In this document: one piece after another, positions 8,598-17,597 of the stretch
Position numbering within the stretch: position 1 is the stretch's first letter
Layout: each line of letters begins with the position of its first letter
NCBI GenBank assembly: GCA_002429385.1
Contig: DIZL01000010.1
Location: 1 to 64,000, forward strand
Source of the DNA: Prolixibacteraceae bacterium UBA6029
GTDB taxonomy: Bacteria > Bacteroidota > Bacteroidia > Bacteroidales > Prolixibacteraceae
Reading direction: 5' to 3'
DNA length: 64,000 bases
The notes under the pieces: generated by a model
Database searches by the model: none
What the model saw: the letters and a program-made list of their open reading frames with translations, nothing else
Told to the model about the DNA's origin: nothing
Program-made: the position numbers and the translations under genes

Positions 8598-9079
8598 GAT
8601 ATTCTTGTATAAATAATTCAGTTATTCTCAGTTTAACTCTACCCTAATTTATCGCGCAATTATAGTGAAAATTGCAATACCTGATATTAGTATATTTGTT
8701 ATCTTTAACCATCAAATATGCTCATGCCAAGGTCTCACAATAAGATACAGAAATGAACCTGTTGACTCCGGTCATCTTTTTACTATCAATTCAGATATTC
8801 TTCAGGAAAGCATTAAACCTGCTTTCGATGTGCACGAAATGTATCCGGGTAGGGATTGCGTCGTATTCCCTTCGGATAAATTAATCTATGATTGATTTGC
8901 ATACGTACTAAGATTTGGATTTTAGTACAGTTATAGATCAGTCATAGTACAGATATACCGAAGGAATACCTACCCATTCCCTGCTTAAACCCAGTCCGGC
9001 TCACTAGAATGATAATAAAGGATAGAATGAAATCTGTACTGTATTATTTCAATCTTCATCGTGATCGATAACCGGTCAC
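8598..9079. other. Intergenic gap
   Basis: A 76-residue plus-strand frame at 8665-8895 starts with GTG and matches nothing I know, so I do not call it. The region is otherwise AT-rich without clear terminators or repeats. Confidence 0.5.
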
Positions 9080-9382
9080 TTATTTTTTGACTACCTGATA
9101 TCCACGACCCTCAATGGCTTTACTGATCAGGACCAAATTGGTTTTTGTGGAATCGAATCTTACAAAAGCAGTTGAATCGAGGTGATTGGCGCTGATGCTA
9201 TCAATACCGGGCAGTTGTTTGACTCCTTTGGCAATGGATTGTTCGCAATCGGTACAACTCATGCCTATAACCCTGAGCCTGGCCTCTGTAAGGACTGGAA
9301 CTGACTTTGCCTTTGTGGCTTGTTTCGGGGAACAACCCGCAATACTTAAGGCAAGGATTAGAATTGAGATTATTCGTTTCAT
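9080..9382 (-). CDS. Heavy-metal-associated domain lipoprotein
   Basis: A 100-residue protein with a lipoprotein signal (LeuSerIleAlaGlyCys, Cys17 as lipidation site), a short linker, then one HMA fold. The metal site is GlyMetSerCysThrAspCys (Cys43, Cys46), the GMxCxxC motif of copper chaperones and P-type ATPase domains, followed by LeuProGlyIleAsp and a C-terminal IleGluGlyArgGlyTyrGlnVal. It probably binds Cu(I) or another soft metal in the periplasm, anchored to a membrane. It lies downstream of the caa3 oxidase genes on the same strand, so a role in copper supply is possible but only inferred. MerP-like mercury binding is the main alternative; no mer genes are nearby. Confidence 0.82.
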   Translation of the reverse strand: MKRIISILILALSIAGCSPKQATKAKSVPVLTEARLRVIGMSCTDCEQSIAKGVKQLPGIDSISANHLDSTAFVRFDSTKTNLVLISKAIEGRGYQVVKK

Positions 9383-9450
9383 GTTTGTTCAGAATGAATC
9401 AATGAATTACTAATCGTGAATGGCTGCAGGATACCCCGATCGGTTTGGTA

Positions 9451-9909
9451 TTACCTGACAACCGCTTTCAGAATGTTCTCGCTGCCGTCACCGGCAGTAC
9501 CCATCACTGAGCCGGCTTTACCGCCCAGCAATATTGCGAAAAGTCCGGCATTCATCCTGGAAATGTACGTCTTTCCGTTGGTTTTTTGATATATAGCAAC
9601 GCGGCAGGGCATAATAGCTGAAATGTGCCTGTCGTGGTCATTATTCAGAATCCGTACAGCGATATCGGGCTTACAAATAGAGAATACTTTTACCGGTTTT
9701 ACCTCAAATCCATTATTGGCCATTATTTGCTGAAGATCATACTGGTAAGGCATTTTCCAGTTCTTGTTCTTTGTGGATTCAGTAAACAGATCAACCGTTT
9801 GGTCAAAATCGTATTTGCTTTCATCCACCGAAAACAATATCTTAGGTATTATAAAGGCTAAGAATAAACCGATTAGGATTATTCCTGAGATAAATCCGAT
9901 AAGAAACAT
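9451..9909 (-). CDS. DUF302 family membrane-anchored protein
   Basis: A 152-residue protein with one N-terminal transmembrane helix (about residues 2-26) and a DUF302 domain. Recognisable blocks are LeuGlnGlnIleMetAlaAsnAsnGlyPheGlu, ValPheSerIleCysLysProAspIleAla and AlaIleMetProCysArgValAlaIleTyrGln. DUF302 proteins are small alpha/beta proteins of unknown role, often near redox or metal genes. It lies between the HMA lipoprotein and ctaB in the same direction, so the three may be co-transcribed with the oxidase operon. Confidence 0.8.
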   Translation of the reverse strand: MFLIGFISGIILIGLFLAFIIPKILFSVDESKYDFDQTVDLFTESTKNKNWKMPYQYDLQQIMANNGFEVKPVKVFSICKPDIAVRILNNDHDRHISAIMPCRVAIYQKTNGKTYISRMNAGLFAILLGGKAGSVMGTAGDGSENILKAVVR

Positions 9910-9990
9910 GGCTATTTTGTTTTAAAGTTGTGATTATGAAACAAGTGAATGTAGTATTTGTTTAAATAGCCAATTACCTCAATAATTCCA

Positions 9991-10866
9991 TTAAGTTCTG
10001 AAAAGGCTGTCCACTATCAACATGATCATCATAAAAAGGTACAGGAAGTTCAGTTTCAGGAACGATGACCTGGCCTGGATATCTTTTTTGATCAGTATGC
10101 CGGCTGTAAGGGAAAACAAGACATAGAAAATATAGATGAGAAGAAAGAATTGAGTAGTTGAACCCTGGAGTACTTTCATCGAAACGATCAGCGCCGAGGC
10201 AATAGTTGCCAGAATCCAGGTAAAACTCAATCGCTTAATCTGGTTATCATTAAAAATGTCATGCAGACTGGGAAATCCTGCCAGCTCGTATTGATTGCCG
10301 AACATGAGCAACAGCAACCAGAAATGGGGAATCTGTCCGATAAAAAAGAATAAGGCTACCCAGAATATCTGTTCATCCATTATTTGTCCCCCTCCGGCAA
10401 CCCAGCCGATATAGGGAGGTAATGCACCCACCAGTGAACCTGGAACAACGGCAAATGCAGTTACTTTCTTCAGAGGTGTGTAAATGGCGTTGTATGACAG
10501 AAGGGTCAGTAAACTGATCAGAAAGACAATAAAGGGAAAGTTAGCAATTAATATAAAAGCTCCATAGGCAAAAAAAGAGCCGGCTATCAGGATGGCAGCT
10601 TTCATACTGATTTTTCCTGAAGGAAGGGGACGGTTTTTGGTCCTTGGCATCAGGGCGTCCGTTTTGTATTCCTGAATATGATTGATGGCCCCTGAGCAGC
10701 ATGACATCAAAAATACCCCAGCCATCAAAACCAGGGCATCGGTACCAAACAGACCGGTTTGCAGGACATAACCGGTACAGGCAGATAAAGCAACGGGCAA
10801 AGAAATACGTACTTTACCCAGTTCCAGAATGATCTTTATCCAGTATGAAAGTTTTGATCGGGTCAT
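9991..10866 (-). CDS. ctaB: Protoheme IX farnesyltransferase (heme O synthase)
   Basis: A 291-residue UbiA-type prenyltransferase with eight or nine membrane helices that converts heme b to heme O, the first step to the heme a of the oxidase encoded just upstream. The signature fits the UbiA pattern: Asn62-HisIleGln-Glu66, Asp70, Met73, Arg75-Thr, Arg79 and Gly84 (NHIQEYKTDALMPRTKNRP). Length is normal. The start overlaps the stop of ctaC by four bases (ATGA), so translation is probably coupled. A separate heme a synthase (ctaA) is not in this window. Confidence 0.93.
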   Translation of the reverse strand: MTRSKLSYWIKIILELGKVRISLPVALSACTGYVLQTGLFGTDALVLMAGVFLMSCCSGAINHIQEYKTDALMPRTKNRPLPSGKISMKAAILIAGSFFAYGAFILIANFPFIVFLISLLTLLSYNAIYTPLKKVTAFAVVPGSLVGALPPYIGWVAGGGQIMDEQIFWVALFFFIGQIPHFWLLLLMFGNQYELAGFPSLHDIFNDNQIKRLSFTWILATIASALIVSMKVLQGSTTQFFLLIYIFYVLFSLTAGILIKKDIQARSSFLKLNFLYLFMMIMLIVDSLFRT

Positions 10867-11807
10867 TTCAGCGATTTAAGATACGCCGTAATTTGCTGCA
10901 CATCGCCTTCGGAAAGGAGTCCGGTATAAGGTTGCATAAGTCCCTTATTAAAGCCTTTCACGATATCAGCATTGGGGTCATAGATCGAGCGCTTGATATA
11001 GGCATCGTCGGCAGTAACTTCATGCTCCTGGCCATTGGTCTGAATAACTACTTTCGATCCGTAAATTCCCTTGAAGGTCGGTCCGATCAGTTTTGTGCCA
11101 TCGACTGTATGGCAGGCAAAACAACCGATGTTTTTCATGATACGCTGACCGGTAGCAGTGGGAGAATCAACCGCCACAGATACATGTTTGATGGTGTCGA
11201 TATACCAGGCATCAAACTTAGGCTGAGGCATTACCTTAACAGTGGAACCCATGTAGGAGTGATTCATTCCGCAGTAAACGGTGCAGAATAATTCGAATAA
11301 TCCTTCACGCTGGGGGATGAACCAGGCCATCTTTTCCCTCCCCGGAACGACATCCTCCTTGATTCTGAAGGCAGGGATAAAAAACCCATGTATAACGTCG
11401 AGTGAAACCAGTTTTAGCTTTACAGCCTTGTCCATCGGTACGAAAAGGGTATCGGTTTTCTTGCCGTTTTCGTATTCAAACAAATAGTTCCACATCCGAC
11501 CGGTGACCTTAATGTTGAAGGTATCTTTGGGGGCTTTTCTCATGGGTGCCCATCCGGCCCATCCATAATAGAACATGATTAAAACCAGGATGGTAGGAAT
11601 TACTGTCCATATAACTTCCAGGGTGTTACTTCCTTTGATTTGAGTTGCTATGGGATTTTTCTTGTTATTGTATTTATACATGAAATACAACATGGTAAAA
11701 GTCAGTCCGATCAGGAAAACAAATGAGATGCCCATGATTAGCAGAAAGGCTTTGTCAACTCCTGACACGAAATTAGATGCATTAACGGTATTTGATAAGA
11801 TATACAT
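10863..11807 (-). CDS. ctaC: Cytochrome c oxidase subunit II fused to cytochrome c (caa3 type)
   Basis: A 314-residue subunit with two N-terminal transmembrane helices (about 20-45 and 65-83), a cupredoxin domain and a C-terminal cytochrome c. CuA ligands are visible: His140 and CysThrValTyrCysGlyMetAsnHisSerTyrMet (Cys175, Cys179, His183, Met186). The heme c site is CysPheAlaCysHis at 229-233, with a candidate distal Met in GlyLeuMetGlnPro near residue 295. This is the caa3 architecture, in which the fused cytochrome delivers electrons to CuA. It sits between ctaF and ctaB in the oxidase operon. It has no lipobox, so the first helix is the anchor. Confidence 0.95.
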   Translation of the reverse strand: MYILSNTVNASNFVSGVDKAFLLIMGISFVFLIGLTFTMLYFMYKYNNKKNPIATQIKGSNTLEVIWTVIPTILVLIMFYYGWAGWAPMRKAPKDTFNIKVTGRMWNYLFEYENGKKTDTLFVPMDKAVKLKLVSLDVIHGFFIPAFRIKEDVVPGREKMAWFIPQREGLFELFCTVYCGMNHSYMGSTVKVMPQPKFDAWYIDTIKHVSVAVDSPTATGQRIMKNIGCFACHTVDGTKLIGPTFKGIYGSKVVIQTNGQEHEVTADDAYIKRSIYDPNADIVKGFNKGLMQPYTGLLSEGDVQQITAYLKSLK

Positions 11808-11812
11808 AGCTT

Positions 11813-12097
11813 TTATCTGAAAAAGTAATCTAAATAGGTAATGAAAAGGAGCGCTGCAAATACCAAAATTACAAAGACTACCATGATACGCAAAAATGGT
11901 TCGTCAAATTTCAGGTGCATGAACCAGGTTAACACAAGTGTTGATTTAATGGTTGAAAAAATCAGTGCGCCTAAAACTGAATAACCTCCGAGGTTTATAT
12001 GTACAAGCCCGATCGACATAAATGTCATGGTAATCAGCGCCAATAAAATATAAAAGTAGACCCTGTAAGGTACGATATGATGTTTTTCTTTTTCCAT
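11813..12097 (-). CDS. ctaF: Cytochrome c oxidase subunit IV (caa3 small subunit)
   Basis: A 94-residue membrane protein with three hydrophobic segments matching the bacterial cytochrome c oxidase subunit IV family. Typical are TyrPheTyrIleLeuLeuAlaLeu, LeuIlePheSerThrIleLysSerThrLeuValLeu and TrpPheMetHisLeuLysPheAsp. It stabilises subunits I and III and has no cofactor. It is encoded 14 bases after ctaE and 5 bases before ctaC, as in other caa3 operons. Confidence 0.9.
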   Translation of the reverse strand: MEKEKHHIVPYRVYFYILLALITMTFMSIGLVHINLGGYSVLGALIFSTIKSTLVLTWFMHLKFDEPFLRIMVVFVILVFAALLFITYLDYFFR

Positions 12098-12111
12098 ACT
12101 AAAAGCTTTTC

Positions 12112-12732
12112 TTAATGAATTAAATAGAACAGGGGGAACAGGAATATCCAGATCAGATCGACCAGGTGCCAGTATAATCCGGCATTTTCAAGCAAAGATG
12201 GACGGTCTGCATTTACTGTTCCTTTTTGAACCCTTTTTAGTGCCACCAGAATAAAGATCATACCTATGATAATATGAAGTGCATGCAGTCCGGTCATCAC
12301 AAAATAGAGACCAAAGAAAAGTATTTCGCCTTTGCTCATATCATTGATCAGGTGTGGTGATCCTGGCCAGATGCCGTGATGAAATTTTGTTCCCCATTCA
12401 AAGTACTTATTGACCAGGAAAACCAGGGCAAGTACAACGGTAACTATCAGTAAAAACAGGGTTAGTTTTTTATTCTTTTGCTGTAGTGCTGTTGTTGACA
12501 TGGCAATAGTCATACTGCTTACCAGCAGGATGATCGTATTGATGGCACCGATTACGACATTCAATTCTTCTCCTGCCAGCTGAAATGCTACCGGATTCAG
12601 AAACCTGTAGATTGAATAAACGATGAACAAGCCACCAAAAAGGAGCAGTTCAGTGAATATAAAAAGCCACATTCCCAATTTGGATGCTTCAGGATCGTAA
12701 TGAGGTTCTGAATGTTGAGTTACATTTTCCAT
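12112..12732 (-). CDS. ctaE: Cytochrome c oxidase subunit III
   Basis: A 206-residue protein with five membrane helices, the length usual for bacterial five-helix subunit III. Typical blocks are LysLeuGlyMetTrpLeuPheIlePheThrGlu, PheGlyLeuTyrPheValMetThrGlyLeuHisAlaLeuHis and the C-terminal TyrTrpHisLeuValAspLeuIleTrpIlePheLeuPhePro. Subunit III carries no redox centre and supports proton uptake and stability. It lies 17 bases downstream of ctaD. Confidence 0.95.
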   Translation of the reverse strand: MENVTQHSEPHYDPEASKLGMWLFIFTELLLFGGLFIVYSIYRFLNPVAFQLAGEELNVVIGAINTIILLVSSMTIAMSTTALQQKNKKLTLFLLIVTVVLALVFLVNKYFEWGTKFHHGIWPGSPHLINDMSKGEILFFGLYFVMTGLHALHIIIGMIFILVALKRVQKGTVNADRPSLLENAGLYWHLVDLIWIFLFPLFYLIH

Positions 12733-12749
12733 AGAGTAGTATCCGGGGT

Positions 12750-14363
12750 TTAATATTCGTAAGGTCCGTCTTTTTCGCCATAAACAGGTATATCTTCAAA
12801 ATTCTCGGTTGGGGGAGGAGAGGGTACTGTCCATTCAAGTGTTTTCCCATTCCACGGATTCATTGGCGCAATGGCGCCATTCTTAGCCGATCGGAACAGA
12901 TTGATGATAATGATCAGCAATCCAAAGGCCATTACCCATGAACCTAAGGTTGAAAGTATATTTGCAGCATGGAATTCGGGCAGGTAATCGTAATAACGAC
13001 GGGGCATGCCCATCATTCCAAGATAAAACATAGGCGAATACAGGGTCAGGAAACCTACAAAGAAAAATGCCCATCCAATTTTAGCCCAGGCTTTATCGTA
13101 CATTCTTCCAAACATTTTGGGATACCAATAATGAATGGCGCCAAAAAAGGCAAATCCAACTCCGCCAAAGACAATGAAATGAAAGTGAGCCACTACGAAG
13201 GCTGTATCATGAACGTAAACATTCGTTGCCAATGCTCCAAGAACCAGTCCGGAGAAACCGCCAATCATGAAAACAAAAATAAAGCTGATTGCCCATAAGA
13301 AAGGAATGTCCGGATTGATTGAACCTTTGTGCATGGTTGAAATCCAGTTGAATACTTTGATTGCACTGGGAATCGCAACAATAAAGGTTAAGATCGAAAA
13401 AGTATATTGGGCAGTACCGCTCATTCCTGAAGTAAACATGTGGTGTCCCCAGACGAAGTACCCAACAAATGCAATGGCGATAGTAGAGGCAACAATGGCC
13501 TTGTACCCAAAAATATGTTTTTGTGAGAATGTAGGGATAATTTCAGAAATAGCCCCCATTGCCGGAAGGATCATCACATAGACAGCTGGATGCGAATAAA
13601 TCCAGAATAAATGTTGATACAAAACAGGGTCGCCTCCCAGGGCAGGATCAAACACCCCGATGCCGAAAATACGTTCCAACGCTACCAGGACAAGGGTGAT
13701 CCCTACAACCGGTGTAGCCAGCAACTGAATCCAGGCGGTCCCATAAAGCGACCAGGCAAACAAGGGCATTTTTAACCATGTCATGCCCGGGCATCGCATC
13801 CTGTGAATGGTTACGATGAAGTTTAATCCTGTTAAGATTGACGCAAATCCTAGTACAAAGGCTCCGAAAATAGCGGGAAGCAGATTTGTTCCGGTTTTAA
13901 AGCTATAGGGAGCATAGAAGGTCCATCCCGTGTCAGGTATGCCGTTGCCAAACAAAACAGAACAAATGACCAGTATTGAACCCGTCATGTAGATGTACCA
14001 GGATAGTAAATTTAGTTTTGGAAATGCAACATCCTTGGCCCCGATCATGATTGGTAGCATGAAGTTTCCAAAGACTGCCGGAAGTCCGGGTATGACGATC
14101 ATGAAAATCATGATTACTCCATGCACTGTAAATAAAGCGTTGTAAGTCTGTGGACCCATAATGGTTCTCCCAGGTGCAATGAGTTCCAACTTCATGGCTA
14201 ACCCAAGCATAACACCGATGAGGAAGAATGTCATCATGGCATACATGTACATCAGGCCGATACGCTTGTGATCGGTTGAGAGAATCCAACTGAATAATCC
14301 TTTGTATTTTCCTTTATATTCGAGGTAACTTACCTCATGAAGAATTGGTACCGCTGTTTGCAT
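12750..14363 (-). CDS. ctaD: Cytochrome c oxidase subunit I
   Basis: A 537-residue heme-copper oxidase subunit I with about twelve helices. Ligand residues can be placed: His81 and His395 for low-spin heme a, His393 for heme a3 (HisPheHisPhe), and His258, His307 and His308 for CuB. The Tyr262 of SerHisProAlaValTyr is positioned for the cross-linked His-Tyr. The sequence around IYSHPAVYVMILPAMG indicates an A-family enzyme (Glu is replaced in the D-channel end, as in A2-type YS motif oxidases). It follows sco by three bases and heads the structural genes of the operon. Confidence 0.96.
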   Translation of the reverse strand: MQTAVPILHEVSYLEYKGKYKGLFSWILSTDHKRIGLMYMYAMMTFFLIGVMLGLAMKLELIAPGRTIMGPQTYNALFTVHGVIMIFMIVIPGLPAVFGNFMLPIMIGAKDVAFPKLNLLSWYIYMTGSILVICSVLFGNGIPDTGWTFYAPYSFKTGTNLLPAIFGAFVLGFASILTGLNFIVTIHRMRCPGMTWLKMPLFAWSLYGTAWIQLLATPVVGITLVLVALERIFGIGVFDPALGGDPVLYQHLFWIYSHPAVYVMILPAMGAISEIIPTFSQKHIFGYKAIVASTIAIAFVGYFVWGHHMFTSGMSGTAQYTFSILTFIVAIPSAIKVFNWISTMHKGSINPDIPFLWAISFIFVFMIGGFSGLVLGALATNVYVHDTAFVVAHFHFIVFGGVGFAFFGAIHYWYPKMFGRMYDKAWAKIGWAFFFVGFLTLYSPMFYLGMMGMPRRYYDYLPEFHAANILSTLGSWVMAFGLLIIIINLFRSAKNGAIAPMNPWNGKTLEWTVPSPPPTENFEDIPVYGEKDGPYEY

Positions 14364-14366
14364 AAA

Positions 14367-15320
14367 TCAAATAGGTTTGTTTAATTGGTTTCTTTTGGGT
14401 TTGAAAATCAGTACAAGGAAAAACAATGCCGCAAAGAACAAAATTAAAGTGCCTGAAATCTTGGTCACATTCAATACATACGACTGTCCCACCGGATCGT
14501 ATGAAAAGCAATACTGCATAATTCTGTTAATTGTTGGCGCAGACAATCCTTTGGACGATTCGACAATGGCCATTTTAAAATCGAATGGCAGAAAATATAT
14601 TCCGTTAAGATACCTTGTAATTTTACCTTTCGGACTTACCACACAGATCGAGGCTGCATGGACGAAGTTATTCCCTGTAGTTTTATATTTAAAGCCGGTG
14701 GCATTGGTTCCCTTAACTATGCTTGAGCTATCTGAAACAAAAAATTTCCATCCTTTACGGATGGCATCTTTCTTATTCACCAGATTCAGGTAGTTGTTTT
14801 TTTTACGGATTCCGAGATCGATCGTTTCCCTTGGATCAAAGCTGATGGTTAAAACCTGGTAATCAACTCCCGGAATCAGGTCAGATGCGTCCATCACCTT
14901 GGCCAGTCCTTCCATCAGCGGACTGCATATTCCCGGACATCGGAAATAAACCCAATTGATGATCGTTGGCTTGTCTATTAAATCAGTCAGCAGTACAAGC
15001 TGGTTATTTTCATCTGTCAGGTAAATATCCTTTGGCAGATATTCGTCTAAATGCTCAACGATACCAATTTCAGTCCCGAGGTCTCGGGATTTGGTCTTAT
15101 CGTCAATCCCGAAGTCTCGGGACTGACCGAATAGACTCATCCCCGGGAAAAGTACTAAAAAGAATAGCAATAAGAATATTTTTCCTAAAAATATTCGAAA
15201 ATTAAGATTAGTCCGTACATGTGATAAATGTTGATTTTTCACACTTTGATACGTACTGACACTTTGATTATGGTTCATTTTGTCCCGATAGCTATCGGGA
15301 TTGGTTTTCAATAGATACAT
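14367..15320 (-). CDS. SCO1/SenC copper-delivery protein
   Basis: A 317-residue protein with a hydrophobic segment at about 46-64 and a periplasmic thioredoxin-like SCO domain. The copper site is CysProGlyIleCys (Cys128, Cys132) plus His221 in AsnPheValHisAla. A second C-terminal helix near 290 follows. SCO proteins insert copper into CuA of subunit II, fitting its place as first gene of the oxidase operon. Oddly, the N-terminal part reads through three palindromic repeats, giving SerArgAspPheGlyIle and SerArgAspLeuGly in the linker and AsnProAspSerTyrArgAsp before residue 15. The ATG at 15278 is an alternative start that avoids one of them. Confidence 0.88.
   Translation of the reverse strand: MYLLKTNPDSYRDKMNHNQSVSTYQSVKNQHLSHVRTNLNFRIFLGKIFLLLFFLVLFPGMSLFGQSRDFGIDDKTKSRDLGTEIGIVEHLDEYLPKDIYLTDENNQLVLLTDLIDKPTIINWVYFRCPGICSPLMEGLAKVMDASDLIPGVDYQVLTISFDPRETIDLGIRKKNNYLNLVNKKDAIRKGWKFFVSDSSSIVKGTNATGFKYKTTGNNFVHAASICVVSPKGKITRYLNGIYFLPFDFKMAIVESSKGLSAPTINRIMQYCFSYDPVGQSYVLNVTKISGTLILFFAALFFLVLIFKPKRNQLNKPI
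15074..15122. repeat. Two palindromes inside the sco linker
   Basis: TCCCGAGGTCTCGGGA at 15074-15089 (7-bp arms) and the near-palindrome TCCCGAAGTCTCGGGA at 15107-15122 lie 17 bases apart inside the sco coding sequence. They are in frame and encode part of the linker between the signal anchor and the SCO domain. They resemble the element TCCCGATAGCTATCGGGA found at 15283-15300 and at 59 kb. Confidence 0.8.
15283..15300. repeat. Dispersed palindrome TCCCGATAGCTATCGGGA
   Basis: A perfect 18-base palindrome lying between the two possible start codons of sco. The same core recurs at 59052-59069, in a diverged form at 60301-60318, and in part at 60989-61002. That makes it a small repeated element of this genome (REP-like). 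Confidence 0.85.
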
Positions 15321-15791
15321 TTATTCTTGATTTGGTTTGTCTTTAAAACCCCTAAACATTCTTGATTGTTTAATGAAATTAGAATTATCCTGTCTTTTTA
15401 TTGTTTTTTCTATTAAGCCCGTTCTATTACGATTATGAATTTATTGATCCGGCAATGGCGTTATAAAACTGACCACAAGGTAACAATCAATTTAGTATCC
15501 ATATCATTAACATCGAAAAAACGAATGGTCAGAGATAACCTTTTTACAGTTGGATCATTAATCGGGAGGGTAAGTCACTGAAAAGACTGCTTATTCAGTA
15601 TCTAAGGAGTACGAATATTTCCCGTCAAAAATAGCTTGGTTACTTGTAATTTACTATAGGACAATCATTTTCGACAGAATCTATGGTTTATCAATATTAT
15701 TGAACTGATTTTTAGCTTTTAGGAGTTCTAATATTGTAAAATTCATTTTAACTTTAGGTGTCAACTATTTAAACCGTTTACCACCCAAAAT
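15321..15791. other. Divergent control region between the two terminal oxidase loci
   Basis: This 471-base AT-rich gap separates sco-cta (minus) from DUF4492-cydAB (plus), so it must hold both promoters. A TAACTTTA box at 15749-15756 resembles the Bacteroidota -7 element for the cyd side, but no well-spaced -33 TTTG accompanies it. No gene is visible. Confidence 0.45.
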
Positions 15792-16007
15792 ATGAATGTA
15801 TTTAAACGTACCTTCCGGTTTTACCTTGATGGATTTGCGAACCTTCCCCACTGGGGAAAGCAGGTATGGCTGGTCATCCTGATCAAGCTTTTCATTTTGT
15901 TTGTTGTCCTGAAAATCTTTTTCTTCCCTGATTTCCTAAAAACTAATTTTAAGAATGACGCTGAAAGGAGCAATCATGTGCTTGAAAATTTAACGAATAT
16001 CAACTAA
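15792..16007 (+). CDS. DUF4492 protein upstream of cydA
   Basis: A 71-residue protein with one transmembrane helix (about 27-45) preceded by a basic, aromatic N-terminal stretch (PheLysArgThrPheArgPheTyrLeuAspGly). DUF4492 proteins are found almost exclusively directly before cydA in Bacteroidota, as here, with 18 bases between them. The function is unknown; assembly or stability of the bd oxidase is the natural guess from context. Confidence 0.88.
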   Translation: MNVFKRTFRFYLDGFANLPHWGKQVWLVILIKLFILFVVLKIFFFPDFLKTNFKNDAERSNHVLENLTNIN

Positions 16008-16025
16008 CTATTTTAAAAAAAACCT

Positions 16026-17597
16026 ATGCTGGATGGAATCAATGTAGCTTTAGTAGATTGGTCAAGGGCGCAATTTGCCCTTACGGCCATGTATCATTGG
16101 ATTTTTGTGCCTTTAACTCTTGGGTTGGGCATACTGGTTGCCATTATGGAAACCTTGTATGTTAAAACCGGCAATCCGGAGTGGAAACGGATAACCAGAT
16201 TCTGGATGACCTTATTTGGAATTAACTTTGCCATAGGAGTGGCAACGGGAATTATCCTTGAATTTGAATTCGGTACGAATTGGTCTAACTATTCCTGGTT
16301 TGTGGGCGATATTTTTGGAGCTCCGCTTGCCATTGAAGGTATCCTGGCCTTTTTTATGGAGTCAACCTTTATTGCCATCATGTTTTTTGGCTGGAATAAG
16401 GTAAGTAAGAGTTTCCATCTTACAGCCACCTGGCTGACAGCTATCGGTGCAAACTTATCAGCATTGTGGATTTTGGTTGCCAATGCCTGGATGCAAAAAC
16501 CTGTAGGAATGGTTTTCAATCCCGACACAGCCCGAATGGAAATGACCAGTTTCTGGGAGGTTTTGTTTTCTCCTATGGCGGTTCATAAGTTTTTGCACAC
16601 CACCTCGTCCAGCTTTGTTCTGGCAGCCATTTTTGTAATCGGAATTTCATCCTGGTATATTCTAAAAGGCAGAGATATTGTTTTTGCAAGGAAGAGCATA
16701 GTCCTTGGGGCTGTTTTTGGCTTTATAGCCATTATTTATACCATATTCACAGGGGATAGTTCTGCCCGTGATGTTGCCCATTACCAGCCCATGAAATTTG
16801 CAGCCTTCGAAGGTTTATACAATGGCAGCGAAGGCGCCGGATTGGTAGCGCTGGGTCTGATCTCTCAAAATACTGCTGACCCGACTAATGAGAACCTGAA
16901 AGACTTTACGGTGAAGATTGAGATTCCGAATATTCTGTCATACATGGCTTTTTTGAATTGGAATGCTTTTGTCCCCGGAATAAACGACTTAATCAAGGGA
17001 AACGAAAAATACGGGGTATTGGCGGCAGCCGATAAAATAATTCGTGGAAAAATAGCCATCGAAAAACTCAAGGCGTTTAAAGAGGCCAAAAAGTCGGGAC
17101 AAATTGCCAGAGCCGATTCACTGAAAACCGAGATAATGAGTCCTGAATTTCAGAAAAATTATTTCAGCTATTTTGGTTATGGGTATATTGCCGACGTGAA
17201 TACACTCATTCCAAGCGTCGCATTTGCTTTCTATAGTTTCCACATCATGGTTGTGCTGGGAATGTATTTTATCTTCTTTTTCCTGATGGCTTTGTTTTAT
17301 ACAATAAAAGGTAAAATCCATAAAAAGAAGACATTTCTTCGCATAGCAATCTGGACTATTCCATTGGCTTACCTGGCCAGTCAGGCTGGATGGGTGTTAA
17401 CCGAAGTGGGTCGTCAGCCTTGGGTGATTCAGGATTTGATGCCTACCATGGCTGCTGTTACCAAAATCAGCGTTGGTGCTGTACAGGTAACTTTCTGGCT
17501 ATTTGCTATTATTTTTACCACCCTGCTTATTGCTGAACTGAAAATCATGATGCGCCAAATTAAAATCGGACCTAAAACAGAAGGAGGAGCCAAATAA
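16026..17597 (+). CDS. cydA: Cytochrome bd ubiquinol oxidase subunit I
   Basis: A 523-residue polytopic subunit, similar in length to E. coli CydA. It oxidises quinol and carries hemes b558, b595 and d. Seen are AlaMetTyrHisTrpIlePhe (His24, heme b595/d side), the His in AlaValHisLysPheLeuHisThrThr, and the family signature GlyTrpValLeuThrGluValGlyArgGlnProTrp. The hydrophilic quinol-binding Q-loop lies roughly at residues 245-390. Its stop codon overlaps the cydB start (TAATG), indicating translational coupling. Confidence 0.96.
   Translation: MLDGINVALVDWSRAQFALTAMYHWIFVPLTLGLGILVAIMETLYVKTGNPEWKRITRFWMTLFGINFAIGVATGIILEFEFGTNWSNYSWFVGDIFGAPLAIEGILAFFMESTFIAIMFFGWNKVSKSFHLTATWLTAIGANLSALWILVANAWMQKPVGMVFNPDTARMEMTSFWEVLFSPMAVHKFLHTTSSSFVLAAIFVIGISSWYILKGRDIVFARKSIVLGAVFGFIAIIYTIFTGDSSARDVAHYQPMKFAAFEGLYNGSEGAGLVALGLISQNTADPTNENLKDFTVKIEIPNILSYMAFLNWNAFVPGINDLIKGNEKYGVLAAADKIIRGKIAIEKLKAFKEAKKSGQIARADSLKTEIMSPEFQKNYFSYFGYGYIADVNTLIPSVAFAFYSFHIMVVLGMYFIFFFLMALFYTIKGKIHKKKTFLRIAIWTIPLAYLASQAGWVLTEVGRQPWVIQDLMPTMAAVTKISVGAVQVTFWLFAIIFTTLLIAELKIMMRQIKIGPKTEGGAK

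Noticed and set aside
8665..8895. 76-residue plus-strand frame starting with GTG
   Set aside because: No recognisable motif, no signal peptide or operon partner, unusual start; insufficient support.
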